The notes: generated from the sequence alone by a model not told the origin. Shown: positions 52,065 through 61,185, numbered from the stretch's first letter. The stretch: 64,000 nucleotides of DNA from Nocardia macrotermitis (GCF_009604405.1 NZ_WEGK01000001.1:124001-188000), one strand, 5' to 3'. Program-made: numbers and translations.

Positions 52065-52090
52065 GGACACTATGTTCGGACACTATGTCC
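52065..52090. promoter_or_regulatory. Tandem 13-bp operator between FAD monooxygenase and TetR genes
   Basis: GGACACTATGTTC (52065-52077) is followed directly by GGACACTATGTCC (52078-52090). The second copy is a quasi-palindrome (GGACA-nnn-TGTCC). Two abutting half-overlapping sites of this kind suit cooperative binding by a TetR dimer pair. They sit 20 bp from the monooxygenase start and 28 bp from the TetR start, covering both promoters. Confidence 0.75.
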
Positions 52091-52117
52091 TATAAAGGAG
52101 GATGAGAGGTCGGCGCA

Positions 52118-52852
52118 ATGATGTCAAGCGCCCCGGATTCGACACCGCCGCCGACGTCTACGGCACAATGGCCGCATGCCCGCACCACTCGGAACCGACC
52201 GCCCATGGCCTCGCTGACCCGGATCTCCCGGGCGCGCGGGGAACGCGACGGACACCGGGAGGCCATCGAACGCCGGGTACTGGCCGCGGTCGACCGACTG
52301 CTGTCCGACGGGACCTCCTTCACCGAGATCGCCGTCCAGCGCATCGCCGCCGAGGCCGAGATGGCCCGTTCCACCTTCTACCGCTACTTCCCGGACAAGA
52401 GCCGGCTGCTGATCCGGATGGCCGAATTGGCCACCGCCGACCTGTTCGGCACCGCCGAAACCTGGTGGTCCCAGGATCATTCCGAGGGTGAGCCCGGCGT
52501 GCGCGCGGCCATGCACGCGATGATCGCCGGTGCGCGCGCCCACGGACATCTGCTCCAGGCGCTGATCGAGGTCGCGGCCTACGACCGGGAGGTCGGGGCG
52601 TACTGGCAGGGCCGGATCGCGCGCTTCGTGGCCGTGGTGTGCGAGCGGCTGGTCCGGGAGCAGGCCGCGGGTCGCATCGATACCTCGATCGATCCGGTGA
52701 CGACCGCGATCGTGTTGACCGCCATGGTCGAACGCTCCATCCAGTACGCGTTCCTCGCCGATCCGGCACCGGACGACAATCTGCTGGCACACACCCTCGG
52801 CCGCACGATCTGGCTGACCGTCTACGGCGAGCGCACCGCGCCGCCGGAGTGA
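52118..52852 (+). CDS. TetR-family regulator divergent from the FAD monooxygenase
   Basis: This 244-aa protein has its helix-turn-helix at about residues 69-92 ('EIAVQRIAAEAEMARSTFYR') and a helical ligand-binding domain. GAGAGG lies about 8 nt before the ATG at 52118. An internal ATG at 52205 would remove a 29-residue Ser/Thr/Pro-rich leader that is not part of the fold, so that start remains possible. It most likely represses the divergent monooxygenase through the tandem operator at 52065-52090. Confidence 0.87.
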   Translation: MMSSAPDSTPPPTSTAQWPHARTTRNRPPMASLTRISRARGERDGHREAIERRVLAAVDRLLSDGTSFTEIAVQRIAAEAEMARSTFYRYFPDKSRLLIRMAELATADLFGTAETWWSQDHSEGEPGVRAAMHAMIAGARAHGHLLQALIEVAAYDREVGAYWQGRIARFVAVVCERLVREQAAGRIDTSIDPVTTAIVLTAMVERSIQYAFLADPAPDDNLLAHTLGRTIWLTVYGERTAPPE

Positions 52853-53059
52853 GCCCGGCCGGGCACGGCATTGTAGGGCGCAATGTCCCGCCTGTGATGT
52901 CCGCGTGCACCAAGTCCCGGCGGGGGCCGCTGTGACCTGCCCGAACACCGCCATGAAACCTGTTCACCGCGCCCGGCCGAACCTACCGTGGAATCCGTCG
53001 CCGTCGCTTCGAGGATCCGCCGACCGGATCGTTCGGAGCGCGATGCAAAGGAGCACGAC

Positions 53060-53302
53060 ATGACGGGCACGACACATCCCGCCGACGGCAACTGCACGTG
53101 CAGTGACCGCCCGACCCGCAGGGTCATCGTGTATTTCGAGAATCAGGACACCACCGGCGATCTCGTTCTCGAATACGCCGCAACATATACCGAGGCGTGC
53201 GAATTCGCCTCTGCCGCAGTGCGAAGCGGTCTGGCCATCACCGTGGATCGCAAGATCCGGCCCGATCTGCGCCCGCTGCCCTGCCGCCGTCTCTGGCGCT
53301 GA
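53060..53302 (+). CDS. Small protein of unknown function
   Basis: This 80-aa protein starts MTGTTHPADGNCTCSDRPTR and has a short CTC motif, a beta strand ('RVIVYFENQDTTGD') and a helix ('TYTEACEFASAAVRSGLAI'). AAAGGAG precedes the ATG by 7 nt, which supports real translation. It lies between a TetR gene and a P450 gene. I recognise no family; the alpha-beta pattern and basic C-terminus are all that can be seen. Confidence 0.65.
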   Translation: MTGTTHPADGNCTCSDRPTRRVIVYFENQDTTGDLVLEYAATYTEACEFASAAVRSGLAITVDRKIRPDLRPLPCRRLWR

Positions 53303-53324
53303 TCCGCACCCCTTGCCGCCACCC

Positions 53325-53368
53325 GGTACGTGCGCGTACCGTACCTCTGGTACAGAGACGTACCAGAG
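53325..53368. promoter_or_regulatory. Paired palindromic operators upstream of the P450
   Basis: Two adjacent inverted repeats share the GGTAC/GTACC core: GGTACG-TGCG-CGTACC (53325-53340) and CTCTGGTAC-AGAGAC-GTACCAGAG (53345-53368, perfect 9-bp arms). They lie 16-60 bp before the P450 ATG. The downstream TetR gene (54799-55407) is the nearest candidate ligand-responsive repressor. Confidence 0.75.
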
Positions 53369-53383
53369 CGCGAGGGGTTGCGG

Positions 53384-54724
53384 ATGACCACAGTGGGACT
53401 GCCCGGCGGACCGACGTCACCGGGCTTCGTACAGATCCTGGAGATCCTGTCCGGGCGCACGCGGGCCTGGCGACGCCTGCACGATCGCTACGGTTCGGCG
53501 TTCACCGTCACCACCCCGCGCCTGGGCCGCACCGTCGTGCTGTCCGATCCGGCCGAGGTGAAGGCGCTGTTCACCGCGGGTCCCGAGGTGGCCGACAACA
53601 TGGATGTGAACCTCGGTCAGGTCCTCGGGCCGGGCTCACTGTTCTCGATCACCGGCGACGAGCACCGCAAGCAGCGCAAACTGCTCACCCCGCCGTTCCA
53701 CGGCCGCCGGTTGCAGGCGTACGAGGAGATGATCGAGCAGGAGGCCGTCCGGGAGATGGCCTCGTGGCCCTCGAACCGGGAATTCGCCACGATGGAATCG
53801 ATGATGCGGATCACCCTCAACGCGATCCTGCGCGCGGTCTTCGGCGCGGACGGCGCGGAATTCGACGAACTGCGCGCGGTCCTGCCCAGGATCGTGCTGC
53901 TCGGTTCGGCGCTGGTCGCCCTGCCGATCCCGCGAAACCTGCTGGGCCGCTTCGGTCCCTGGGCACGATTCGCCACCCATCGCCGCCGCTACGACCGGAT
54001 CGTGGATCGCCTCATCGATCGCGCCGAGGCCGCCGGACTCGACGGCCGCGACGACGTACTGACGATGCTGCTGCAATCCCGGTACGACGACGGTACGGCC
54101 ATGTCCCGCAGCGAGATCGCCGACGAACTGCTCACGCTGCTCACCGCCGGTCACGAAACCACCGCGACCACCCTGGCCTGGACCGTCGAGCGACTGCGCC
54201 GTCACCCGGATGTGCTGCGCCGCTTGGTATCCGAGGCCGACGCGGGCGGTTCGGAACTGCGCGAGGCGACTCTGCTGGAGGTGCAGCGGGTGCGGCCGGT
54301 GATCGATGTGACGCCCCGGCAGATCCGCGTCGAGGAACTGCGACTGGGCCGGTGGACGCTGCCGAAGGGGCAGAACGTGCTGGTCAGCATTCGGCTCATG
54401 CACGACAACGAGGAACTGTTCCCCCGGGCGCGCACCTTCGATCCGGATCGGTTCCTGGGCGCGCGGCCGGGGACGTTCAGCTGGATTCCGTTCGGCGGCG
54501 GCGCGCGCCGGTGCATCGGGGCGTCGTTCGCGACGTTGGAGATGAACGTCGTGCTGCGCACCCTGCTGCGGGACTTCACGCTCGAACCGACCGACGCGCC
54601 GGACGAACGCCCACACTTCCGTGGCGTGGCACTGGCTCCCGGCCGCAAGGGCCGCGCGGTGGTCCACCGCCGCGCCGTCCGGCCCACGATCGACGTGGTC
54701 GAGCAGGCCGAGGCCAACGCCTGA
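53384..54724 (+). CDS. Cytochrome P450 (CYP110/CYP138-like class)
   Basis: This 446-aa P450 is of the eukaryote-like bacterial class, longer than the two P450s in the steroid-type module. It has 'DELLTLLTAGHETTATTLAW' (I helix), 'ATLLEVQRVRPV' (ExxR-type), 'HDNEELFPRARTFDPDRFLG' and the haem ligand Cys377 in 'FGGGARRCIGASFA'. The chosen ATG (53384) has GAGGGG about 5 nt upstream. Substrates of this class include fatty acids and terpenoids; none can be assigned here. Two strong palindromes upstream indicate tight repression. Confidence 0.9.
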   Translation: MTTVGLPGGPTSPGFVQILEILSGRTRAWRRLHDRYGSAFTVTTPRLGRTVVLSDPAEVKALFTAGPEVADNMDVNLGQVLGPGSLFSITGDEHRKQRKLLTPPFHGRRLQAYEEMIEQEAVREMASWPSNREFATMESMMRITLNAILRAVFGADGAEFDELRAVLPRIVLLGSALVALPIPRNLLGRFGPWARFATHRRRYDRIVDRLIDRAEAAGLDGRDDVLTMLLQSRYDDGTAMSRSEIADELLTLLTAGHETTATTLAWTVERLRRHPDVLRRLVSEADAGGSELREATLLEVQRVRPVIDVTPRQIRVEELRLGRWTLPKGQNVLVSIRLMHDNEELFPRARTFDPDRFLGARPGTFSWIPFGGGARRCIGASFATLEMNVVLRTLLRDFTLEPTDAPDERPHFRGVALAPGRKGRAVVHRRAVRPTIDVVEQAEANA

Positions 54725-54798
54725 GCACCGGGCGATCGAGCCATCGGCGGCAGCGTGCGGATGTGGTCGGGCACGGGCGCGGCCACTACGCTCGAACG

Positions 54799-55407
54799 GT
54801 GACCCGCGCCGAGCCCGAATCCAGCCCCGCCGCCGCGGCCGAACCCGGATTCCGGCGTCGGCTGCTCGACGGTATGGCCGAGACGGTGCGCAAACACGGC
54901 TACCGGGAGGCCACCGTCGCGGATGTGGTGCGCGAGGCCCGCACCTCGCGGCGCACCTTCTACGAACATTTCAGCAGTAAGCAGGACTGTTTCATCGAAC
55001 TGCTGGCCGAACGCAACAGCGATACGATCCGGCAGATCTATCAGGCGGTCGATCCCGCGGCCGCGTGGGACATCCAGGTCCGGCAGGCGATCGAGGCGTG
55101 GATCGCGGCCTCCCAGCACGATCCGACGATCACGCTGGCCTGGATCCGCGACATCCCCGCCCTCGGCGACGACGCCCGGGAACTACATCGCACGACCGGC
55201 GACGCGTTCGTCACCCTGATCCGAAACCTCACCGCCACACCGCAATTCCAGTCGGCAGAACTGCATCCGCCCTCGCGGGCGATGGCGACGATCCTGTACG
55301 GCGGGTACCGCGAACTCATCGCCTCCACCGTCGAGGCGGGCGGGGATATCGGCGAGATCGTCGATGTCGCGGTGGAGACCGCGATCGCGCTCATCGGGCC
55401 GCGGTGA
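54799..55407 (+). CDS. TetR-family regulator downstream of the P450
   Basis: This 202-aa TetR protein has the HTH 'ATVADVVREARTSRRTFYEH' (residues 38-57) and a helical effector domain. It starts at GTG 54799, 74 bp after the P450 and in the same direction. It probably regulates that P450 through the GGTAC/GTACC palindromes. No other candidate target is adjacent. Confidence 0.86.
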   Translation: MTRAEPESSPAAAAEPGFRRRLLDGMAETVRKHGYREATVADVVREARTSRRTFYEHFSSKQDCFIELLAERNSDTIRQIYQAVDPAAAWDIQVRQAIEAWIAASQHDPTITLAWIRDIPALGDDARELHRTTGDAFVTLIRNLTATPQFQSAELHPPSRAMATILYGGYRELIASTVEAGGDIGEIVDVAVETAIALIGPR

Positions 55408-55607
55408 GGCGCGCGTGTCGGTGTTGAAACGACAACGGGAACCGTTTACGCGCCAACCGTTTTCACCGAAATGTCGGTTTCACGCCGAGCCTTCGAAATG
55501 AGGTTGGCGACCCGCGGAATGTCCGGGTAACATTCGCGCCCAGCTTCATTTCGGATCAATTTTCTCGGATCGATCGCGGCGTCGCCGCCGTGTTCGGGGG
55601 TAGGGGT

Positions 55608-56174
55608 ATGAACATGACGAATCCTGGTGCGCTGCACGGTGTTCCACCACAGGCGCAGCCGATGATGCCGCCGCCGCAACAGCATATGCAGCAGCCCATG
55701 ATGCGACAGCAACAGCACATGCAGCAGCCGATGATGCAGCAGCAACCCGTACAGCAGCCCATGATGCAGCAGCCGATGGTGTATTGCGCGCACTGCGGCG
55801 CGACCCCGGCCGCGGCGGTGACCATCCGGGGACATCGCGGCTTCATCGTCTTCATGCAGTTCCTGCGGATGTCGGGGCCGTTCTGCCGCGACTGCGGGCT
55901 GTCCACCTACCGGCGGATGACCGTGGAGAGCGCGTGGCTGGGCTGGTGGGGTGTGGCGTCCTCGATCATCAATCCGATCACGATGTTGATCAATCTCGCT
56001 GCCTACAACAGCATTTCGAAGCTCGCGCCGCCGCTGCCGGGTATGCCGGGCCGCCCGATGGATCCGGGTAAGCCGCTGTTCCAGCGGCCCGGGGCACTCG
56101 GATTGCTGATCCCGATCGTCGTTCCGCTGCTGCTGATACTGCTGTCCGTCCTCGGCTCGGCCGGTTCGGCATAG
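55608..56174 (+). CDS. Gln/Met-rich zinc-ribbon membrane protein of unknown function
   Basis: This 188-aa protein has three zones. Residues 1-55 are a low-complexity tract with repeated QQPMM and QQQ runs. Residues about 60-105 have two CxxC pairs ('YCAHCGATP', 'FCRDCGLSTYRRMT') that should bind one zinc. The rest contains two hydrophobic stretches ('VASSIINPITMLINLAAYNS' and 'ALGLLIPIVVPLLLILLSVL'). It resembles small actinobacterial membrane proteins with a zinc-ribbon head. GTG at 55590 is an alternative start. It stands alone. Confidence 0.75.
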   Translation: MNMTNPGALHGVPPQAQPMMPPPQQHMQQPMMRQQQHMQQPMMQQQPVQQPMMQQPMVYCAHCGATPAAAVTIRGHRGFIVFMQFLRMSGPFCRDCGLSTYRRMTVESAWLGWWGVASSIINPITMLINLAAYNSISKLAPPLPGMPGRPMDPGKPLFQRPGALGLLIPIVVPLLLILLSVLGSAGSA

Positions 56175-56270
56175 TCCGTGCGCCCGATCGGCTCGCCCCG
56201 GCCCGGAATATCCCCTTCGCCGGATCGGGAAACGTTCACAACACCCGCTCGACGCTGCTAGCTTGCGCCG

Positions 56271-56927
56271 GTGGATCTCTTCGCACACTCGTGGTCGGCA
56301 CTGCGCGCCACGATAGCCGAACTGCACGACGAGGACTTCGCGCTGCCATCCGGATGCACCGGGTGGCTGGTGCGAGATCTGGTGTGCCACTTGCTCATCG
56401 GCGCTCAGGACGTTCTGATCACGCTGGTCACCCCGGCCGCGGCCGAACCGACCCGCACCGCGCTGTCGTACTGGGACATCGGCGCCACCACACCCACCGG
56501 TGACGATCCGCTCGACGCGCTGATCGTGCGGCTGGCCGCGGCCTATCAGGCGCCGCAGCTGCTGAAACTGCATTTCGACGACGTCGCCTCGGCCGCCGGG
56601 CGCGCGGCCGAACTCGCCGATCCGGACCGCCGCGTCGCCACCCGGGGCGAAATCCTCACCACCGCAGACTATCTCGACGCCTACGTACTGGAGTGGACGC
56701 TGCACCACCTCGATCTGATCGCGCAGCTGCCCGGGGAACCCGAACCGCCCGCCGCGAGTCTCGCGCACGCCCGGCACATGCTCGAGCAGATCGCCGGTGC
56801 GACGTTCCCGTCCACTCTGCCGGACCGCGACGCCCTGTTGATCGGCACCGGACGCCGCGCGCCCAGCGCCACCGAGCGCGACGAACTGGGTGCGCTGGCC
56901 GACAAGTTGCCCTTCGTCCTGGGCTGA
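56271..56927 (+). CDS. Maleylpyruvate isomerase-type (DinB/MDMPI) metal-binding protein
   Basis: This 218-aa protein has the N-terminal four-helix pattern of the mycothiol-dependent maleylpyruvate isomerase family: 'WSALRATIAELHDEDFALPS', 'TGWLVRDLVCHL' with the first metal His, and 'YVLEWTLHHLDL' with the second His pair. Members transfer or use mycothiol, the thiol of this lineage; most are uncharacterised. The GTG at 56271 is the likely start. Confidence 0.78.
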   Translation: MDLFAHSWSALRATIAELHDEDFALPSGCTGWLVRDLVCHLLIGAQDVLITLVTPAAAEPTRTALSYWDIGATTPTGDDPLDALIVRLAAAYQAPQLLKLHFDDVASAAGRAAELADPDRRVATRGEILTTADYLDAYVLEWTLHHLDLIAQLPGEPEPPAASLAHARHMLEQIAGATFPSTLPDRDALLIGTGRRAPSATERDELGALADKLPFVLG

Positions 56928-57054
56928 GTGAACACCCGGCCAACCAGCGGGACAGGTCCTGCCGGTTGGTGTATCTATTGAATGTTCCCGTCCCTGAACA
57001 CCCGGACCGCTCGACGCCGAGCCCCGCGCGTCGAACCGATCCCGGAGGCCGAGC

Positions 57055-57846
57055 ATGACCAGGTCGAGTCCCTCTCCGATACCGCAGTTCACCCGCTTCG
57101 TCGCACTCGGTGATTCGCAGACCGAAGGGGTCGGCGACCCCGACGGCACCGGCGGATTGCTCGGCTGGGCCGATCGCCTCGCGCAGGTGCTCGCCCACAT
57201 GCAGTCCGGGCTCAACTACGCCAACCTGGCCGTTCGCGGCCGGTGCGCGAACCAGATCCGGGCCGAACAGCTCGCCCCGGCGCTGGCGATGAAGCCGGAT
57301 CTGGTGTCGGTGGTGGCCGGGATGAACGATCTGCTGCGGCCGCGCTACGACCGCGACGCGGTGCTGGCCGATATCGAGAGCATGTTCGCGGCGTTCGCGG
57401 CCATCGGCGCGCAGGTGGTCACCTTCACCTTTCCCGATATCGGCGCGGTGGCCCCGCTGGTGCGGCCGCTGTCCGGACGCGTCCGGGAGATGAACATCGC
57501 CTTGCGCGCAGTCGCCGCGCGGCATCGGGTGACGGTGATCGATTTCGAACCCGTGCCCGCGACCACCGATCGTCGGGTGTGGACCGACGACCGGTTGCAC
57601 CTCAATCCGCTGGGCCACGAACTGGTCAGCCGGGCGGTCGCCGACGGCCTCGGGCTCCCGGGCGCGGACGACACCTGGCGCACCGCGCTGCCGCCGGATC
57701 CGAATCAGCCGCGCCCGGCCGCGCTCACCGACGAATTGCGGTGGGCCACACGCCATCTGCTGCCCTGGGTGGGCCGCCGCATCCGCGGGGTCTCCTCGGG
57801 GAACCGGATCGCGGCCAAACGGCCCGAACTGCTTCCGGTGACCTGA
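57055..57846 (+). CDS. SGNH/GDSL-family hydrolase
   Basis: This 263-aa esterase/lipase-like enzyme has block I 'ALGDSQTEGVG' with the nucleophile Ser, block II Gly in 'NLAVRGRCANQI', block III 'GMNDLLRP' and block V 'DDRLHLNPLGHELVS' with the Asp/His pair. No signal peptide is evident, so it is probably cytoplasmic. It is 36 bp upstream of the CPBP protease gene and probably shares its transcript. Confidence 0.9.
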   Translation: MTRSSPSPIPQFTRFVALGDSQTEGVGDPDGTGGLLGWADRLAQVLAHMQSGLNYANLAVRGRCANQIRAEQLAPALAMKPDLVSVVAGMNDLLRPRYDRDAVLADIESMFAAFAAIGAQVVTFTFPDIGAVAPLVRPLSGRVREMNIALRAVAARHRVTVIDFEPVPATTDRRVWTDDRLHLNPLGHELVSRAVADGLGLPGADDTWRTALPPDPNQPRPAALTDELRWATRHLLPWVGRRIRGVSSGNRIAAKRPELLPVT

Positions 57847-57882
57847 CCACGAGCGAGGATTTCGCGAAATGACGGTGCGCAC

Positions 57883-58560
57883 ATGAGAATTCGACGATGG
57901 CGGCGGGTGTATCTGGCCGCGGAGTACGCGGGGTTGTTCTTCGGCGGCGCCACCGCCTACAACGCGCTGTTCCGCGGTAAGCCGCCGATCCCGGCGTTGC
58001 TCGCGCTGGCCGCCGGGGCGACGGTGTATCTGCGCCGCTCCCCCGATTTCGATCGCGAATCACTGTGGCGCAGTGCGGCATTCGGTGAGCAGGCGCGGTC
58101 GATGGCGGTGTCGGCGGGCGCCAACGCCCTCGCCCTCACCGCGGCGACCACGGTGCTGCGGCGGGAGGATCTGTTCGATCTGCCGCGCCGGAATCCCTGG
58201 CTGTGGCTGGCGGTGATGGTGCTGTATCCGGCGGTGAGCGTGTATCCGCAGGAGCTGGTGTTCCGGTCGTTCCTGTTCCATCGGTACGCGCCGGTGTTCG
58301 GGGAGGGGCCCGGACTGGTCGCGGCCAGTGCGGCGGCGTTCGGATACGTGCACATCATCTTCGGGAGCTGGTTCTCGGTGGCCGCCAGCGGGGTGGGCGG
58401 GTGGCTGTTCGCCTCGCGCTACCTGCGGAGCCGGTCGCTGTTCACCGCGTCGGTGGAGCATTCGGTGTACGGGATCCTGATCTTCACGATCGGGTTGGGG
58501 CGGTATTTCTACCACGGTGCGGTGGCGCCGGGCGGGTCGCGCGCGCTCGGCGCCGCCTGA
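57883..58560 (+). CDS. CPBP-family intramembrane metalloprotease-like protein
   Basis: This 225-aa protein has about six membrane segments and the Abi/CAAX-protease pattern. Motif 1 is 'YPQELVFRSFLFHRY', so the usual EExxxR is QExxxR, with Gln replacing the first Glu. Motif 2 His is in 'AFGYVHIIFG' and motif 3 in 'ASVEHSVYG'. Losing one catalytic Glu could make it inactive or a binding relic, although some family members vary here. The substrate is unknown. Confidence 0.8.
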   Translation: MRIRRWRRVYLAAEYAGLFFGGATAYNALFRGKPPIPALLALAAGATVYLRRSPDFDRESLWRSAAFGEQARSMAVSAGANALALTAATTVLRREDLFDLPRRNPWLWLAVMVLYPAVSVYPQELVFRSFLFHRYAPVFGEGPGLVAASAAAFGYVHIIFGSWFSVAASGVGGWLFASRYLRSRSLFTASVEHSVYGILIFTIGLGRYFYHGAVAPGGSRALGAA

Positions 58561-58626
58561 GCCGAATGTCCCCCCTGAGCCGAGTGCCTGTGCGGTGTGG
58601 CGAAAGCTGCTGCGGGCGTAGCGGAT

Positions 58627-59079
58627 TCAGGAGACGAACTGGGCTCCGGTGACCGTCACGTCGGCGGAGCTGAGGTACCAGCCGTTCCAGGTGTCGGCGA
58701 CGTCGAGCTGGATGGCGTGTCCGGTGGCGGGGCCCGCGGTGATGCGCCAGACGCCGTTGCCGAAGCCGGTCGCGGTGCTGATGCTGCCGTCGGACCAGGT
58801 GAACCGGGCGGCGGTGGGTACCGTCGTGGCGTTCCACGGGATGGTCACCGAGAACTGTCCGCCACGGATGCCCGGCAGGAACGGGCTGAGGCAGTCACGC
58901 AGGGTGACCTCGCGCTGGATGCTCTGTCCGGCACTGCCGGTGCCGGGGATCATCCGGCCGGTCATCACGCCGCCGTCCGCGCAGCCGCCGGCCGCGGGAG
59001 CGCTGTGCCCCGGCGCGGCGACCACCAGCGGGACGGCGCATGCCAACGCCGCCACCAGCACGGTTCCTCGAACGGACAC
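58627..59079 (-). CDS. Secreted protein of unknown function
   Basis: This 150-aa protein has a clear signal peptide (MSVRGTVLVAALACAVPLVV, cleavage likely after 'GHSAPA'). The mature ~120-residue domain is predicted all-beta: 'QREVTLRDCLSPFLPG', 'GQFSVTIPWNATTVP', 'WRITAGPATGHAIQLDVADT'. Two Cys may form a disulfide. I recognise it as the kind of small secreted beta-sandwich common in nocardiae, without known function. Confidence 0.78.
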   Translation of the reverse strand: MSVRGTVLVAALACAVPLVVAAPGHSAPAAGGCADGGVMTGRMIPGTGSAGQSIQREVTLRDCLSPFLPGIRGGQFSVTIPWNATTVPTAARFTWSDGSISTATGFGNGVWRITAGPATGHAIQLDVADTWNGWYLSSADVTVTGAQFVS

Positions 59080-59252
59080 GACATCACCTCACTGTGAAAG
59101 CCAATTTTCCGACCGGCCTCGAACCGTGCTCCGGGTCCCGCGCACGCGAACAGCGGTCGGCTTGGTCAGCAGTGTAGCCATCCGGGTTCGCTGCGGGCCG
59201 CGTTCGGCGTTTCTCGGCGGGACCGCGCGTCGGCGGGGTTTCGGCTTCGGTT

Positions 59253-60581
59253 TCAGCCCCAGGCGCGGCGGGTGGCGGGCATGCCCGAAGCACCGTCGCC
59301 GCTCGGGACGACGCCCAGTACCTGGTGCAGACCGAGGGTGCCGTCCTCGAAACCCAGCGCCGAGGCCGCCATGTACAACCGCCAGACCCGGGCGCGGCCC
59401 TCGCCGACGAGTTCGACCGCGCGATCCCACTCCTGTTCCAGATTCGCAACCCAGCCGCGCAGGGTGAGCGCGTAGTGCTCGCGCAGACTCTCGACGTCGC
59501 GGACCTCGAATCCGGCGTCCTCCATGGCCAGTACGACCCGGCCGACATCGATCAGCTCGCCGTCCGGGAACACGTAGCGGCCGACGAAGGAGCGGCCGCC
59601 CATCGCCGAACCGCCGATCGCGGAGATCGCGTGGTTGAGCAACCGGCCCTCGGGGCGCAGCAGCGCGTGCACGGTGGCGAAGTACTCCGCGGCGCGTTTG
59701 GAACCCACGTGTTCGAACATGCCGATCGAGGAGATCGCGTCGAACCGTTCGCCGCGCAGGTCGCGGTAGTCCGACAGACGGATCTCGACGAGATCGGAAA
59801 GTCCTTCGGCGGCAACGCGTTTGCGGGCGAGCTCGGCTTGTTCGTGGCTCAGCGTCACTCCGACGACGTGTGCGTCGTAGGTGGCGGCCGCGTGGATGGC
59901 CATCGAACCCCAGCCGCAGCCCACATCCAGCAGGCGCATGCCGGGGCGCGCGTCCAGGCCCAGCTTGCGGCAGATCAGGTCGTGTTTGGCACGTTGGGCG
60001 TCGGCCAGGGACACGGTGTCGTCGGGCCGCTCGCCCGCACCGGCGAACCGGGCGCAGGAGTAGGTCATGCTCGGGCCGAGGACCAGGGCGTAGAAGTCGT
60101 TGCCGACGTCGTAGTGGTGGCTGATCGCGGCGGCGTCGCGGCGGCGGGTGTGCAGGCCGCCGGTGCGGGTGCGCATCTCCTCCGGCGGCGGTTCGGGCGG
60201 TCGGCCCAGCGCGCCGAGTCTGCGTGCGGCATTGACCGCCTGGAACACCGCGCCGGGCCCGAGGGTGATGCCCGCGCCGGGGGCGTGTGGCGCGGAGGAA
60301 CGCAGTGCGCGCATCATCCCGAAGATATCGCCGTCGAGATCCGCTGTGCCGGAAACGAATGCGCGGCCCAGACCGAGTTGGCCCGGTGCCCAGACCAGAT
60401 GAGCGAGCGCCTCTTTCGACCGCACCCGCAGCGTGCCGTGGGAGGTACCGGCGGGCCGGATCGCGCTGCCGTCCCAGAATTCGAACGCCACCCCCGGATC
60501 CGGTCCGAAGGCGGCGCGGAGCAGCGGGCGAAGTGTGTCGGCGACGGATTCGTGATCGGCCATCTCTTCACTGTTGCCCAT
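59253..60581 (-). CDS. Cyclopropane-fatty-acid-synthase-type SAM methyltransferase (UfaA1-like)
   Basis: This 442-aa enzyme has a ~130-residue N-terminal lipid-binding-like region ('GTLRVRSKEALAHLVWAPGQ') and a class I methyltransferase domain. The domain shows 'ISHHYDVGNDFYALVLGPSM', SAM motif 'LLDVGCGWGSMAIHAA', 'GVTLSHEQAELARKR' and 'SIGMFEHVG'. It should methylate or cyclopropanate an unsaturated phospholipid acyl chain, as in tuberculostearate-type synthesis. No partner reductase is nearby. The ATG at 60581 is preferred; 60563 is a close alternative. Confidence 0.9.
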   Translation of the reverse strand: MGNSEEMADHESVADTLRPLLRAAFGPDPGVAFEFWDGSAIRPAGTSHGTLRVRSKEALAHLVWAPGQLGLGRAFVSGTADLDGDIFGMMRALRSSAPHAPGAGITLGPGAVFQAVNAARRLGALGRPPEPPPEEMRTRTGGLHTRRRDAAAISHHYDVGNDFYALVLGPSMTYSCARFAGAGERPDDTVSLADAQRAKHDLICRKLGLDARPGMRLLDVGCGWGSMAIHAAATYDAHVVGVTLSHEQAELARKRVAAEGLSDLVEIRLSDYRDLRGERFDAISSIGMFEHVGSKRAAEYFATVHALLRPEGRLLNHAISAIGGSAMGGRSFVGRYVFPDGELIDVGRVVLAMEDAGFEVRDVESLREHYALTLRGWVANLEQEWDRAVELVGEGRARVWRLYMAASALGFEDGTLGLHQVLGVVPSGDGASGMPATRRAWG

Positions 60582-60738
60582 GGGATCACTATGGCGCGCG
60601 ACGGGCGAGGGTAATGACAACGACTCGGTGTCAATCCGCGGGGCTCACCGTCTGACGCTGTGTGCGGTAACTCCCCAGCGCCAGATTTCTCGAATTCGGG
60701 TAGAGCCGATCCGAGACCCCGGCTCGCACGGTGGTCGT

Positions 60739-61185
60739 TCAGTCGTCGAACGTCGTGGCTCGCGTGGTGTGTTCCCATTGCTCGATCTCGGTTCGCACTG
60801 ATTCCGTGTGCTGGAGTATCGCGTCCACTGCGTCGCTGCCCAGTGGCAGCCGCAGCGGTGTGTGCTCGGCTGCCAGCGCCGCCAGCACCGCTGCGGCGGC
60901 CTTGGCCGGGTCGCCGGGCTGCCCGCCGTCGCCGCCGCCGACCATGGACCTGGTGGCGTCGACGGTGGCGTCGTAGTCGGCGATCCGGGTGCGGGTCGAA
61001 GCATTGCCGAACAGGCCGGTGCGGAAGGCGCCGGGTTCCACGACCAGTACCTTGATCCCCAGTGACCCGACCTCGTCGGCCAGCGCCTCGGACAAGCCCT
61101 CCAACGCGAACTTGGTTGCGCTGTAAGCGGCGAATCCGGCAAACGACATCTGCCCGCCCATGCTGCTGAGCTGGACCAGCCCCGG
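60739..61185 (-). pseudogene. SDR gene fragment lacking its N-terminal half
   Basis: The minus-strand frame abruptly becomes SDR-like at 'VQLSSMGGQMSF' and continues through the active site 'YSATKFALEGLSEALADEV' and 'VLVVEPGAFRTGLFGN' to a normal end at 60739. The cofactor-binding half (about 130 residues, including TGxxxGIG) is missing and there is no start codon with a ribosome-binding site. The break near 61181-61185 coincides with the break in the LysR fragment on the other strand. It is a deletion remnant. Confidence 0.8.

Noticed and set aside
59325..60614. 429-codon plus-strand frame opposite the methyltransferase gene
   Set aside because: High-GC third-position bias creates long antisense frames. 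The minus-strand methyltransferase has all family motifs and the antisense frame has none. The same applies to similar long frames opposite the mce, P450 and ALDH genes.
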